The notes beneath the pieces were generated by a model. That model saw nothing but the letters and a program-made list of their open reading frames with translations. It did no database searches and was not told the DNA's origin. A stretch of 64,000 nt of DNA from Eubacterium sp. (lineage in GTDB: Bacteria; Bacillota; Clostridia; Lachnospirales; Lachnospiraceae): assembly GCA_022796875.1 (NCBI GenBank), contig JAAWJJ010000009.1, positions 1 through 64,000 of the forward strand. Direction: 5' to 3'. Each line of letters starts with the position of its first letter. The first letter of the stretch is position 1. This document shows, piece by piece, positions 46,824 through 55,393 of this stretch. Made by a program: the position numbers and the translations under genes.

Positions 46824-47351
46824 TCATTCCCCCCTTTCCTCTTCTGTTTCAGGTATGGTACCCTGCTGCGGCGGTTTCCCCTCTTTCCATTCTTCCATCA
46901 TGACCAGCACGCAGGCCAGCGCGGCAATGATAAACGAAAATGCAAACAGCAGGATAATCGGCCACTCCTTTATGCCGAGCATCACGTACATATTATTTGT
47001 GCTCATAGACGACATTGCTTTTCCGATCGTTTTCCAGGCAACCAAGATGCAGAAAAATACAGCGCAGATATTGGTTGCCAGTATCATAATACGGCTGAGC
47101 ACAGGTTTCATTTTATTCACAAAGATATCTACCTTTGTATGCCCGTTAATCAGGGCAACATACCCGAAAGATAAAGACATCAGCACCCAGCAGCACTGCG
47201 CAAGCTCTGTGACGCCCTGGAGCGGCCTCGAAAAAACGAAACGCATCAGAACGTCTGCAACCACCGTTACCAGCATGATCGCTATACATGCAACGCATAT
47301 GATATTCGCTGCTTTAACTACTATCGTTGTTATTTTCTTAAAACCCCCCAA
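46824..47351 (-). CDS. TRAP transporter small permease, DctQ family
   Basis: A protein of about 175 residues with four membrane segments and the DctQ pattern GVTELAQCCWVLMSLSFGYV. The start appears to be TTG at 47351, 6 bases after AAGGAGG; an in-frame TTG at 47369 is too close to the preceding stop and lies before that site, and the nearest ATG is out of frame. Its stop is one base from the large permease ATG. Confidence 0.87.
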   Translation of the reverse strand: MGGFKKITTIVVKAANIICVACIAIMLVTVVADVLMRFVFSRPLQGVTELAQCCWVLMSLSFGYVALINGHTKVDIFVNKMKPVLSRIMILATNICAVFFCILVAWKTIGKAMSSMSTNNMYVMLGIKEWPIILLFAFSFIIAALACVLVMMEEWKEGKPPQQGTIPETEEERGE

Positions 47352-47369
47352 AACATACCTCCTTAGCAA

Positions 47370-48338
47370 TTACAGGCACAGACTCATCTGTTTTGAAAGA
47401 ATCGCTTCACACTCATTTACCGTGGATTCAATAATTTCTTTTGCAGTACGGATTTCCCGCAGCAGCGGTACAATTTGTCCGATCATGACCGCCCCTTCTT
47501 CCATCTCTCCTGTGGCAGCCCCTCTGCGCAGGGAACCGGCCGACATTTTGGCAACGATTGCCGCCGCATCTTTTCTGTAATTTTCCGCCTCGGTCCGGAT
47601 AATCATCTCTGATAACGTATTCGTAATCATCCGGCTCGGTTCCCCCGTAGAAAGGCCGGTGATCGTCGTCTGCATATCTCCGGTTTCGATAATTTTCTGC
47701 TTAAAAGCCGGATGGATATTGTTTTCTTCCGCCAGAAGAAATGCGGAACCCATCTCGCACCCCTGCGCTCCCAGCACGATACCGGCAGCCATTCCGCGAC
47801 CATCGCAGATACCGCCGGAAGCCACCAACGGAACATGAATCAGTTCCGCCGCCTGCGGCACCAATACCATCGTAGATTCATCCGTCACATGTCCGCCGCC
47901 TTCCCAGCCCTTGATAATAATAACATCCGCTCCCGCTTCCTGCGCTTTGCACGCGTCCGATATAAAACTTGCCTTGAATACGACTTTCATGCCTGCGTCC
48001 TGCCACATGGAGAAATATTTCTTCGCCATTTCCACATCCAGGTTTGCCAGAATATCCACATAAACTACTGGAGGACGCGTTTCCATAAAAATCGGATGAT
48101 TTACTTCAAGCAGCGCCGGAATCATAAAAATATTTGCCGCAAAAGGCTTGTCCGTACATTCTTTCGTTTTCAGAATCTGTTCGCGAATCGTTTCTGCCGG
48201 TGCAAATCCAACGCCAAGAACTCCAAGACCGCCTGCATTTGACACCGCCGCTACGATTTCATAATTGGAACACCAGGCCATCGCCCCCTGAATGACCGGA
48301 TAACGGATTCCCAATGTTTCACAAAGCCTGTTTTTCAT
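47370..48338 (-). CDS. FMN-dependent FabK/nitronate monooxygenase-like protein
   Basis: The 322-residue protein is a TIM-barrel flavoprotein of the nitronate monooxygenase/enoyl-ACP reductase II family. Signatures are IRYPVIQGAMAWCSNYEIVA, NAGGLGVLGVG, DVIIIKGWEGGGH and ASGGICDGRGMAAGIVLGA. FabK members reduce enoyl thioesters with FMN and NAD(P)H; nitronate monooxygenases oxidise alkyl nitronates. In an anaerobe, between a TRAP transporter and an AprA-like reductase, a thioester reductase or isomerase role is more likely. This is inferred from context. Confidence 0.82.
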   Translation of the reverse strand: MKNRLCETLGIRYPVIQGAMAWCSNYEIVAAVSNAGGLGVLGVGFAPAETIREQILKTKECTDKPFAANIFMIPALLEVNHPIFMETRPPVVYVDILANLDVEMAKKYFSMWQDAGMKVVFKASFISDACKAQEAGADVIIIKGWEGGGHVTDESTMVLVPQAAELIHVPLVASGGICDGRGMAAGIVLGAQGCEMGSAFLLAEENNIHPAFKQKIIETGDMQTTITGLSTGEPSRMITNTLSEMIIRTEAENYRKDAAAIVAKMSAGSLRRGAATGEMEEGAVMIGQIVPLLREIRTAKEIIESTVNECEAILSKQMSLCL

Positions 48339-48343
48339 AGTCT

Positions 48344-50098
48344 TTAAACCCCTTTCTCAATCTGAAACGGATATTTCTCAATTTCCACGCGTTCAAACCA
48401 GAATTCCGGTTCCCCGTCTGTTCCTTTGCGGAAATTAATAGATTTCAGCCAGTTTTCATCATCTCTCTCCGGATAATCCTCTCTTACGAACCATCCCCTG
48501 CTTTCTTTCCGCATCATAGCGGTACGAAAATGCATTTCTGCGCATAATACAAAACTGCGGGCTTCATTGGCAACGGCAAGATAATGATAATCATCGGTTT
48601 TCAAACGCGAAAGTTTCTCTTTTTCCGCCAGAATTAACGCAAGTCCTTCTTCCAGACGTTCCTGTTTCATATAAGTGGAATATTCTACCTGCGACATTAC
48701 GTTACGTACCGCATTGATCACTTCCATAGGATCTACGCCTTCTGTCCTTTCCATCGGTGCAAACGCTTCCCGCAGCAATGTTTCCGCCTGTTTTTCACAG
48801 ATTTCCGGAGCATCGTTATAGGATGCAAACACAGCTGCATACTGTGCTGCAAAAAGCGCGGAAACGACTGCAAACATGATGCCGGATCCTCTTAAACGCG
48901 CAGGCGGCGCCGGAACTGCGCCCGGAATACCGGAACCGTTATAACATACGTCGCCGGCCGCCCATAATCCCGGCATACTGGTCGCCATATTTCCATCCAC
49001 TTTTAATGGAGAATCTTCCCCGATCAGCAACGCGGTAACACGACGTCTTGGCGCGTCCGGCGTTGTATTTCCTTTTGCCAGAGCCATACCCTCGTTCTTT
49101 TTCCAGTTCAGCCATTTTTTCCTCTGCCAGCGTTCCGTGTCCCTGAAATAACTTGTAAGTTTGCGGCGGCCTTCGTTTAACCCCTCTTCATAATACAACG
49201 GACCGTTGCCGTCTATCGTTTCTTTGTACATTCCGATGTATGTCATGGCGTTTGAATCATATACCATCCAGCCCCGTTTATCCAGATTTTCCTCTTTTTG
49301 CAGCCAGATACGGTATTTCGGCGACAAATAATTTCCATTTGCGTCAAACAGATAATCCTCTCCGCTCGGCACTTCGCCCAGTACGTCGCAATAGCTGATC
49401 TGACGGAACGTACCGAATTCCCCGTTACGCATATCGCACCCCGCCCGATATGCGGCCGCCAGCCCGTCGCCGCGCGCGCAGGACCACATTGGCGCCGCCC
49501 GGTAGCACTGGTTGCCGTTCGCAAGGACTACGGCGTTTGCTTTAAAAATAAATTTTTCCCCGTTTAAAAGGCTGAATCCAACCGCGCCGGCCACGCGTCC
49601 TTTGCTGACCAGGAAATCCGTAACCGTGATTTTATCCATAAAACTACATCCCATTTTTTTTGCAGTATTTGTCATTCTGAGAAGAAAATCCGCATCCACG
49701 CCCGTCAATGTCCATGGTGCCGGAAAATTCGGAATCGTATCATGGTTCCCGCCTGCGTCGCGCGATACGTTTGCGCCCCAAAGCTCCATTTTATCAATTG
49801 CTTCCGGAATCTTCCCGATAAATTTCAAAAACAGTTCCTGGTCGTTTAAAAATTCTCCTGTTTTATGTACGTGCCAGTTAACCACTTCCATGGCATCTTT
49901 CTCGCTCAAAACGTCCACGAGGATACATCCGCCTTTGTTTGCTTTTCCTGCCCAGCCGGTAGAAGCTTTATCAACCAGCAATACGTTCAATTCCGGGTTC
50001 ATTTCTTTTGCGCATAATGCTGCGGTCGTTCCGGCTATTCCATGTCCGATAATCAGCAAGTCCGTGGAAACAACCGAACCTAATTGTTCCAATTTCAT
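48344..50098 (-). CDS. AprA/fumarate reductase-type flavoprotein subunit
   Basis: The 584-residue protein has an N-terminal FAD-binding fold (STDLLIIGHGIAGTTAALCA), a capping domain (about 240-350) and a C-terminal helical region. The FAD-binding end is seen at MPGLWAAGDVCYNGSGIPGA. Its closest overall style is adenylylsulfate reductase alpha/fumarate reductase, and it lacks a heme or FMN domain of its own. It is 21 bases after a two-cluster ferredoxin gene, matching the AprA-AprB arrangement in which the ferredoxin feeds electrons. No sat or other sulfate genes are near, so an unsaturated organic acid is the likelier substrate. Confidence 0.83.
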   Translation of the reverse strand: MKLEQLGSVVSTDLLIIGHGIAGTTAALCAKEMNPELNVLLVDKASTGWAGKANKGGCILVDVLSEKDAMEVVNWHVHKTGEFLNDQELFLKFIGKIPEAIDKMELWGANVSRDAGGNHDTIPNFPAPWTLTGVDADFLLRMTNTAKKMGCSFMDKITVTDFLVSKGRVAGAVGFSLLNGEKFIFKANAVVLANGNQCYRAAPMWSCARGDGLAAAYRAGCDMRNGEFGTFRQISYCDVLGEVPSGEDYLFDANGNYLSPKYRIWLQKEENLDKRGWMVYDSNAMTYIGMYKETIDGNGPLYYEEGLNEGRRKLTSYFRDTERWQRKKWLNWKKNEGMALAKGNTTPDAPRRRVTALLIGEDSPLKVDGNMATSMPGLWAAGDVCYNGSGIPGAVPAPPARLRGSGIMFAVVSALFAAQYAAVFASYNDAPEICEKQAETLLREAFAPMERTEGVDPMEVINAVRNVMSQVEYSTYMKQERLEEGLALILAEKEKLSRLKTDDYHYLAVANEARSFVLCAEMHFRTAMMRKESRGWFVREDYPERDDENWLKSINFRKGTDGEPEFWFERVEIEKYPFQIEKGV

Positions 50099-50119
50099 AC
50101 TTTCACTCTCCTTTCCGGA

Positions 50120-50374
50120 TTACATCGCCGCGCTGTTTTTTCTGCCGTCGTCCGGCAGGAAATTCCAGTCGCGCATCGCATCAAAATCAATTTCCACTTT
50201 CAGAGCCCCTGTCGGGCAATGCGCCTGACAGTACATACAGGAAACGCAGTCTTCCGGGTAAGCGGCAATCGGCCGCCCGCTTCCCTCATCCCATCGTATG
50301 ACATCAATAAAACAGGCTTTGTAACATATTTTGCACCCAATACAAGCTGTGGTATCAACCGTTATTTTGTTCAT
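50120..50374 (-). CDS. Two-[4Fe-4S] ferredoxin, AprB-like
   Basis: The 84-residue protein has two cluster-binding sets: CIGCKICYKAC with a later CP, and CVSCMYCQAHCPTG. The C-terminal tail (about 60-84) is longer than in simple ferredoxins and could dock the flavoprotein encoded next. It heads the operon of flavoprotein, FabK-like and TRAP genes. Confidence 0.9.
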   Translation of the reverse strand: MNKITVDTTACIGCKICYKACFIDVIRWDEGSGRPIAAYPEDCVSCMYCQAHCPTGALKVEIDFDAMRDWNFLPDDGRKNSAAM

Positions 50375-50469
50375 TTTACCTCCTCCTTTCCCTTATAAAT
50401 ATTATACCGTCTTCCATTTTGAAAAGGAAATTCGAATAGATTATTACGTGATTCACAAACCATATCACC

Positions 50470-50509
50470 AATTCAAAAACTACATTACAAATTCAAAAAC
50501 TACATTACA
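50470..50509. repeat. Two 20-bp tandem repeats between LysR and ferredoxin genes
   Basis: AATTCAAAAACTACATTACA occurs twice in a row (50470-50489 and 50490-50509), with a partial copy before and after. It lies in the 148-bp region upstream of the ferredoxin operon and may hold sites for the LysR regulator. Confidence 0.75.
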
Positions 50510-50522
50510 AATCCACTATTTA

Positions 50523-51434
50523 TTACAGACCCGGTTCCGTAATTATTTTTCTCATTTTTTTAATAAAAGATGCCGGGCTGTTTTTATTCCAGCAAAAAAC
50601 ACCGTTAAACAGCAATCCATGAACCATTGGATAAATATCTACAAACTTGATACTATCAGAACAAAAACGTTCGATATGACGCGGCAAAAGGCCAATTCCC
50701 ATATTACAGCTGATTAACGTTAAAAGCCCCAGAAGATCCGGCACCTGTTTCGTATGGTTCAGGGTATTCATAGTCGCAGACTGGTAAAACGTAGCCAGCG
50801 CCCCGATCTCATTATCATCATCAATACGCAGATCCCCTTTATTTTTATAAAATAAGCATAATTCATCTCTGATATCATCCAGAGAAACGCTCTCCCTGTT
50901 TGCAAATCTGTGATCTTTATGCAGGGCGATTTTATATTCATCCTGAAAAAAGATTTCTTTATTGCAATTGACCAGTTTGTCTATTTTCCAGTCCAGCATC
51001 AGGCCGATATCGATTGCGCCGACATTCAGCGCGGAAATGATATCGTCCTGCGCCAGGGGGATTACGTCCAGTTCAATATCAAAATATTCCTGCCGCACCT
51101 TTTTCACGATATTCGGAATAATATCGCTGCACATTGCCGGCAGGAAACCAATACAGACTTGTCCTGCAACTCTTTTATCCACCTCTTTCGTCCGTTTTAC
51201 CGCCAGATCATAGTCGCGGACAATTCCATGCGCATGTTTTACAAATTCCTTTCCGGCTTCCGTTAAAGTAACTCCCTGTTTTGTCCGGCATACAAGCATC
51301 ACGTTCAGTTCATTTTCCAGATTATTAATGATCCGACTCAGGGACGGCTGCGAAACATTCATAATATAAGCTGTTTTTGTAAAGTTCAACTGCTCAGCTA
51401 CCATGAGATAACATCTTAAAGAAAAAATATCCAT
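50523..51434 (-). CDS. LysR-family transcriptional regulator
   Basis: The 303-residue regulator has the N-terminal helix-turn-helix FTKTAYIMNVSQPSLSRIIN and a substrate-binding effector domain. The ATG at 51434 follows GGAGG by 6 bases. It is transcribed toward the ferredoxin-flavoprotein-TRAP operon and probably controls it in response to its substrate. Confidence 0.92.
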   Translation of the reverse strand: MDIFSLRCYLMVAEQLNFTKTAYIMNVSQPSLSRIINNLENELNVMLVCRTKQGVTLTEAGKEFVKHAHGIVRDYDLAVKRTKEVDKRVAGQVCIGFLPAMCSDIIPNIVKKVRQEYFDIELDVIPLAQDDIISALNVGAIDIGLMLDWKIDKLVNCNKEIFFQDEYKIALHKDHRFANRESVSLDDIRDELCLFYKNKGDLRIDDDNEIGALATFYQSATMNTLNHTKQVPDLLGLLTLISCNMGIGLLPRHIERFCSDSIKFVDIYPMVHGLLFNGVFCWNKNSPASFIKKMRKIITEPGL

Positions 51435-51472
51435 AATCGCCTCCATCTATCACAATTCGTCCAAACTACACA

Positions 51473-52147
51473 TCAAACAGTATCGCCAAATAACTTCCCG
51501 GAAGTATTCCAGTTCCAGTGTCTGGATTCCGGATACTCCTCTTTCCCGCTCTTTTCGCCGTTTGCGGAACCGGAACGCATCCATTCCGAAAAACGGTCTT
51601 CGGAAAAAAACATACGGAACACAATCGCCGTCTGCAGTCCCGCCATTTCTTCCGGCGTCGCCAGGTCCGTATCCAACGCCCAGCTTCTGCTGATCGCAAT
51701 GATTGCTCCCGCGCATCCGGAAGCTATAAATTCAGGGAACCGGAAACCGCCGATCACTCTTGCCTTTTTTAAAAAATCCTGATACATATGGGATTCATAA
51801 ATAAAAATAAATTCATCCTCTCCGTAAGTCCCGAAAAGGGCCCGGAATATTTCGATATTTTTATGATAATATTTGCAGATATCCAAAAAAAGCGGCGAAG
51901 TATTCACACAAAGCAAAGACTTCACATCATCGGAATCATATTTTTTTAAGATATGCATGACGTCGTCCAATATATATTCTTCTACATCGGTAAACAACTG
52001 ACGCGTACTTTCAAAATACGTATAGAAAGAAGATCTGGAAATACCCGCTTTACTGCAAATTTCAGACACCGTTATTTTACGGAACTCTTTTTGCTGCAAA
52101 ATTTTACAAAAATTTCTTTCGATGGAATATACCATGTTTTTTCCCAT
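51473..52147 (-). CDS. TetR-family transcriptional regulator
   Basis: The 224-residue protein has the TetR helix-turn-helix ITVSEICSKAGISRSSFYTY and a C-terminal ligand domain, with a polar tail of about 30 residues (EKSGKEEYPESRHWN). It lies between the AEC transporter and the LysR gene on the same strand and may control the acyl-metabolism genes. Confidence 0.88.
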   Translation of the reverse strand: MGKNMVYSIERNFCKILQQKEFRKITVSEICSKAGISRSSFYTYFESTRQLFTDVEEYILDDVMHILKKYDSDDVKSLLCVNTSPLFLDICKYYHKNIEIFRALFGTYGEDEFIFIYESHMYQDFLKKARVIGGFRFPEFIASGCAGAIIAISRSWALDTDLATPEEMAGLQTAIVFRMFFSEDRFSEWMRSGSANGEKSGKEEYPESRHWNWNTSGKLFGDTV

Positions 52148-52221
52148 ACAAACACCCTTTCGCCTGACGAAACGTTCCTGAAATTACTACTCCAAATTAC
52201 TGTTTACCAGTTTCCTCATTC

Positions 52222-53163
52222 CTATACGCCAAAAAACTCCAATATCTGATACCAGACCGGAATCGTAACCGTTGACAATAACGTAGCAAAAAATACGCTG
52301 CCGGCAGCCTCAAACTGTACTTCAGGATCGGACTCATACTGAAGCGCAAAAACCGCCGTTAGAGAAGCGCACGGCAGCGCCGTATAAATAACGATCATAT
52401 TGCACAACAGGCTGTCTATTCCGGCCAGAAGCAATATTCTTGTAAAACCAAAGAAAATAACCGGCATCATCACCGTACGCAAAAGCGGCAGGCGTAAAAA
52501 CCTGATATTCCACAGTTTTTTCAAATCATATCTTCCGATAATCAGGCCGCACAAAATAAGGCCGAGCGGGGAACAGATTTTATTTAAGCTTCCCAGGCAA
52601 TATTGAACAACTTCCGGAAGCGGAATATGTAACACCCAGATCAGAATACCGACCAGCACTGCGATCAGACACGGATTCAGGATATTCCGGGCAAATTCCT
52701 TTTTATTACGCTCTTTTCTCGCGCCCAGCAATTGCGGCGTCAACGCATAGTATAAGATCCTGACCGGAACCAGAAATATGACGTAATACAAATTTCCGAC
52801 CGTTCCGAACAACGCGTCGACGACAGGTATTCCCATAAAGGAAAAGTGCGTAAACACAAGACCATAACGTACGATTCGGGCCGTTCCGTCTTTGCCCATG
52901 AAATGATAAAAAATCTGACCGATTACAAACGACAGCATCACAACGACAATACCCGCAACTAATGCATAAATACAACTTTTCGCCGTTTCCACGGAAAACG
53001 GCTCCGTCGTAATCGAAACGATAATCAGGCATGGAATTGCAATTTTCATCAGAAAATCCGTTAATTGTGATGAAAAATCTTCCGAAACTATTTTTTTCTT
53101 TGCTGCAAACACACCGATACACGTCATAATCATAAGCTCAATCGCCAGTTTCACCGCTACCAC
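52222..53163 (-). CDS. AEC-family transporter (auxin efflux carrier type)
   Basis: The 313-residue membrane protein has ten membrane segments in two halves with the AEC pattern (PCLIIVSITTEPF and GLVFTHFSFMGIPVVDALFG). Bacterial members move organic acids such as malate or malonate. The start is GTG at 53163, 7 bases after GGAGGAGG. It follows the acyl kinase by 31 bases and so probably moves the acid made or used by that pathway. Confidence 0.88.
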   Translation of the reverse strand: MVAVKLAIELMIMTCIGVFAAKKKIVSEDFSSQLTDFLMKIAIPCLIIVSITTEPFSVETAKSCIYALVAGIVVVMLSFVIGQIFYHFMGKDGTARIVRYGLVFTHFSFMGIPVVDALFGTVGNLYYVIFLVPVRILYYALTPQLLGARKERNKKEFARNILNPCLIAVLVGILIWVLHIPLPEVVQYCLGSLNKICSPLGLILCGLIIGRYDLKKLWNIRFLRLPLLRTVMMPVIFFGFTRILLLAGIDSLLCNMIVIYTALPCASLTAVFALQYESDPEVQFEAAGSVFFATLLSTVTIPVWYQILEFFGV

Positions 53164-53194
53164 ACAAAAACCTCCTCCCGATTAAAATACAGGT

Positions 53195-54316
53195 TCATCC
53201 GCATCCACGGATAAATTCATAAAAATCTTTTTCCGAAGAATATCCGGCCGGCAGCACGTCATATTCTTTCGCGGATTCTTTTCCCAAAAGAACATTCCGC
53301 GCGCCCTCCGCCAGCGCTTCCATCTCAAATTCTCCCGGAAGAATTTCCACCGGCGCCAGAAAGGATATTCTCTTTACAATGTAATCCGTTACATATTTAA
53401 AATTAGCCATACCTCCTGTAATGATAATTCTGTCCACCGGATTTTCGCAGGCAATTGCCATTTCTGCAATTCCTTTACAAGTCTGATAAGCCAGCGCTTC
53501 CGTCACTTCCCCTGCTAACCGGTCCCCATCTTCAAGCAGCCGGGATACCGCTTTGGCGTCCTGCGTGCCAAAATAGCCTTTATAACCGGAACCGCCGTTT
53601 AACAGCTTTAATAGCTCCTGCTTTGTATACTTACCGGAATAACAGAGCCGGATCATATAATCAGTCGGGATACGCCCTGCACGCTGCGTAGACATCGGCC
53701 CGTTAAACGCGGTAACGCAATCCACGATTTTTCCGCGGTCATGGGCGGTAACAGAAATGCTTCCGCCGAGATGGGCGATTACATAAGTGGAATCTCCGTA
53801 AACCGCGCCTGTTTTTTCAGCTACCAGTTTCCCGACCTTTCTGGTATTCAAAATATGCCCGCCGCTCCGGTTTTTCACAGAAGGGATTCCGGTATATTTC
53901 GCCACCGCGTTCATTTCATCCACGCTGACGCTGTCATAGATAATAACCGGCACGCCGGCTTTTTCCGCCAAATCCACGCCAATCATACAGGACAGCGCGG
54001 ATTCATGTCGGGAAACAGGAGCATACGTTAATACGTCGATCATAAGCCGGTTTACTTTATAAGCGCCTCCATGAACCGGCGGCAGCGGGCCTCCTCTGGC
54101 GGCAATGATATCCATCTCCTCTGCGCTGCGTTTGTTTTCTTTCAACCAGGAAGCAAGCGCCTGGGTCCGAAACGGAAGCTGGTCAACGGTTTTTTCGCAA
54201 CTTTTTAAAATATCCTCCGGCATAATAAGATTTGCCTGCAATACTTTCCGGTCGTCATGGAAAACAGCGGCTTTTGTAGAGGTAGAACCGGTATTAATGA
54301 CAAGTATTTTATTCAT
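53195..54316 (-). CDS. Butyrate kinase-like acyl kinase
   Basis: The 373-residue protein belongs to the acetate/butyrate kinase family. The phosphate-binding start is KILVINTGSTSTKAAVF, the adenosine region is YVIAHLGGSISVTAHDRG, and later GGMANFKYVTDYI. Length and motifs fit butyrate kinase (Buk) rather than acetate kinase. It makes ATP from an acyl phosphate. The ATG at 54316 follows GAGGAGG by 5 bases. Only 15 bases upstream begins the giant palindrome, which separates it from the carrier-protein and acyltransferase genes of the same strand. Confidence 0.9.
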   Translation of the reverse strand: MNKILVINTGSTSTKAAVFHDDRKVLQANLIMPEDILKSCEKTVDQLPFRTQALASWLKENKRSAEEMDIIAARGGPLPPVHGGAYKVNRLMIDVLTYAPVSRHESALSCMIGVDLAEKAGVPVIIYDSVSVDEMNAVAKYTGIPSVKNRSGGHILNTRKVGKLVAEKTGAVYGDSTYVIAHLGGSISVTAHDRGKIVDCVTAFNGPMSTQRAGRIPTDYMIRLCYSGKYTKQELLKLLNGGSGYKGYFGTQDAKAVSRLLEDGDRLAGEVTEALAYQTCKGIAEMAIACENPVDRIIITGGMANFKYVTDYIVKRISFLAPVEILPGEFEMEALAEGARNVLLGKESAKEYDVLPAGYSSEKDFYEFIRGCG

Positions 54317-54330
54317 TTTTCCTCCTCTCC

Positions 54331-55124
54331 GGAAACGGTCCGGCCTTTTGCAGGGCAGCCATTTTAAATCCTGAGGCATGATGAGATAGAAAATATTATC
54401 TACATATTTTTAGCGTGGATTTCCGACTATACTGCCAGGGCCGGGAAACCAGTTCCAGAATTTATGTCAAACTAAATGTTTGACATAAGTGGATGCGCAC
54501 GTCCGCATATAGAATTTTGTTGCTTTCGCAACATGCGGACGGCGCACCCGGAAACGACAGAAGTCGTTTCCGATATCAGTCTAACTCCGGGATGGGCGGA
54601 TGTGATTTGATTCCCCCGATTCAAACTCGGTTTTCCGTCAGAGATAAGAGCACCAAGGCGGGACTTTTGTTTTTCTTCCATTGGAAGTCTTTTGTGCGTT
54701 TTCCTTATCAGCGGCAGGAAAAGCACAAATGGGTATGCCGGGTGACTGTCTGAGGGACTGCCACACAAAATAATGGATGGTATATTTTCTTTTCATGTGG
54801 CAGTCCCGAGTTTCGCAAGGCATACCCTCATCGAACGTGCTTGACGCCGCTGTTAGGAAAACCAGAAAGGCTGTCCAGGAAGAAAAACATGTCCCGCCCA
54901 GGTGCGTCCCAAACCTTGAGGAAAACCTCAGACAGTGAACTCGGGGGAATCCATTTCGCCCATTTTCCCGGAGATAAGGGCTACTATAAAAATTCTTCCA
55001 ACGTTTCCCTCTCTGGCAGCACAGCCTGGAAATCCGTCGGCAAACGATACGTTCCGATAATATTTTTTGTCTATCCTGCCTAGAGATTTAAAAAAGCTGC
55101 CCTGCAAAAGGCCGGACCGTTCCC
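54331..55124. repeat. Giant imperfect palindrome (element B), about 794 bp, non-coding
   Basis: The two halves are complementary over nearly the whole length. Outer arms: CGGTCCGGCCTTTTGCAGGG (from 54336) pairs with its complement at 55101-55120. Next: TTTTAAATC, AAAATATTATC, GGATTTCC, CTGCCAG and GGGAAAC all have partners in order in the right half. Middle: GGGCGG and GATTCCCCCGA pair with TCGGGGGAATC and CGCCCA. Inner: GCACC, GGCGGGAC, TTTTTCTTCC, GTTTTCCT and CAGCGGC also pair in order. The apex is GGGACTGCCACA (about 54754) with TGTGGCAGTCCC (to about 54807). A smaller hairpin arm CGTCCGCAT/ATGCGGACG sits near 54510. Open frames inside have no ribosome binding sites. The left arm carries the core shared with elements A and C (54389-54450). 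Confidence 0.88.
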
Positions 55125-55138
55125 CTCGTTCTCTTTGG

Positions 55139-55375
55139 CTACCTCATAATGTAATCACGGATATCTCCGACTTTTTCCATCCCGATCAACGCCCTGAAAT
55201 TTGGCGCATATCCTAATCGTTCTTCCAGCAGGGCGCTTACGCTGATCAGCTGGATGGATTTTAAGTCTATATCCGCCAGGGACGTTTCCATACTGATCTC
55301 GCCTTTCTCTTCGCATACGGTTGATAACACTTCGATAATCGCTTTTTCTACTTCATTTACATTGAAACTTTCCAT
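55139..55375 (-). CDS. Acyl carrier protein-like protein
   Basis: The 78-residue protein has the carrier-protein four-helix pattern with the likely phosphopantetheine serine S40 in LADIDLKSIQLISVSALLEE. The usual DSL motif reads LKS. It is not the fatty-acid acpP (no fab genes are near) and lies between phosphate acyltransferase and acyl kinase genes, so it may hold or pass acyl groups in that pathway. The ATG at 55375 follows AAAGGAAAAG. Confidence 0.85.
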   Translation of the reverse strand: MESFNVNEVEKAIIEVLSTVCEEKGEISMETSLADIDLKSIQLISVSALLEERLGYAPNFRALIGMEKVGDIRDYIMR

Positions 55376-55393
55376 AACTTTTCCTTTCTTTCT

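Noticed and set aside
47370-48338. Nitronate monooxygenase as an oxygen-dependent detoxification enzyme
   Set aside because: The family also includes FMN-dependent enoyl reductases, and the anaerobic operon context makes an oxygenase role unlikely.
48344-50374. Sulfate reduction (aprAB) locus
   Set aside because: The flavoprotein and ferredoxin resemble AprA and AprB in layout only; no sat, qmo or dsr genes are present and a TRAP importer is coupled instead.
51450-51716. Small frames overlapping the 3' end of the TetR gene
   Set aside because: They lie in another frame of the same strand inside a recognisable regulator.
54493-55083. Short open frames on both strands inside element B
   Set aside because: They have no ribosome binding sites or family resemblance, and the complementarity of the two halves explains the open frames.
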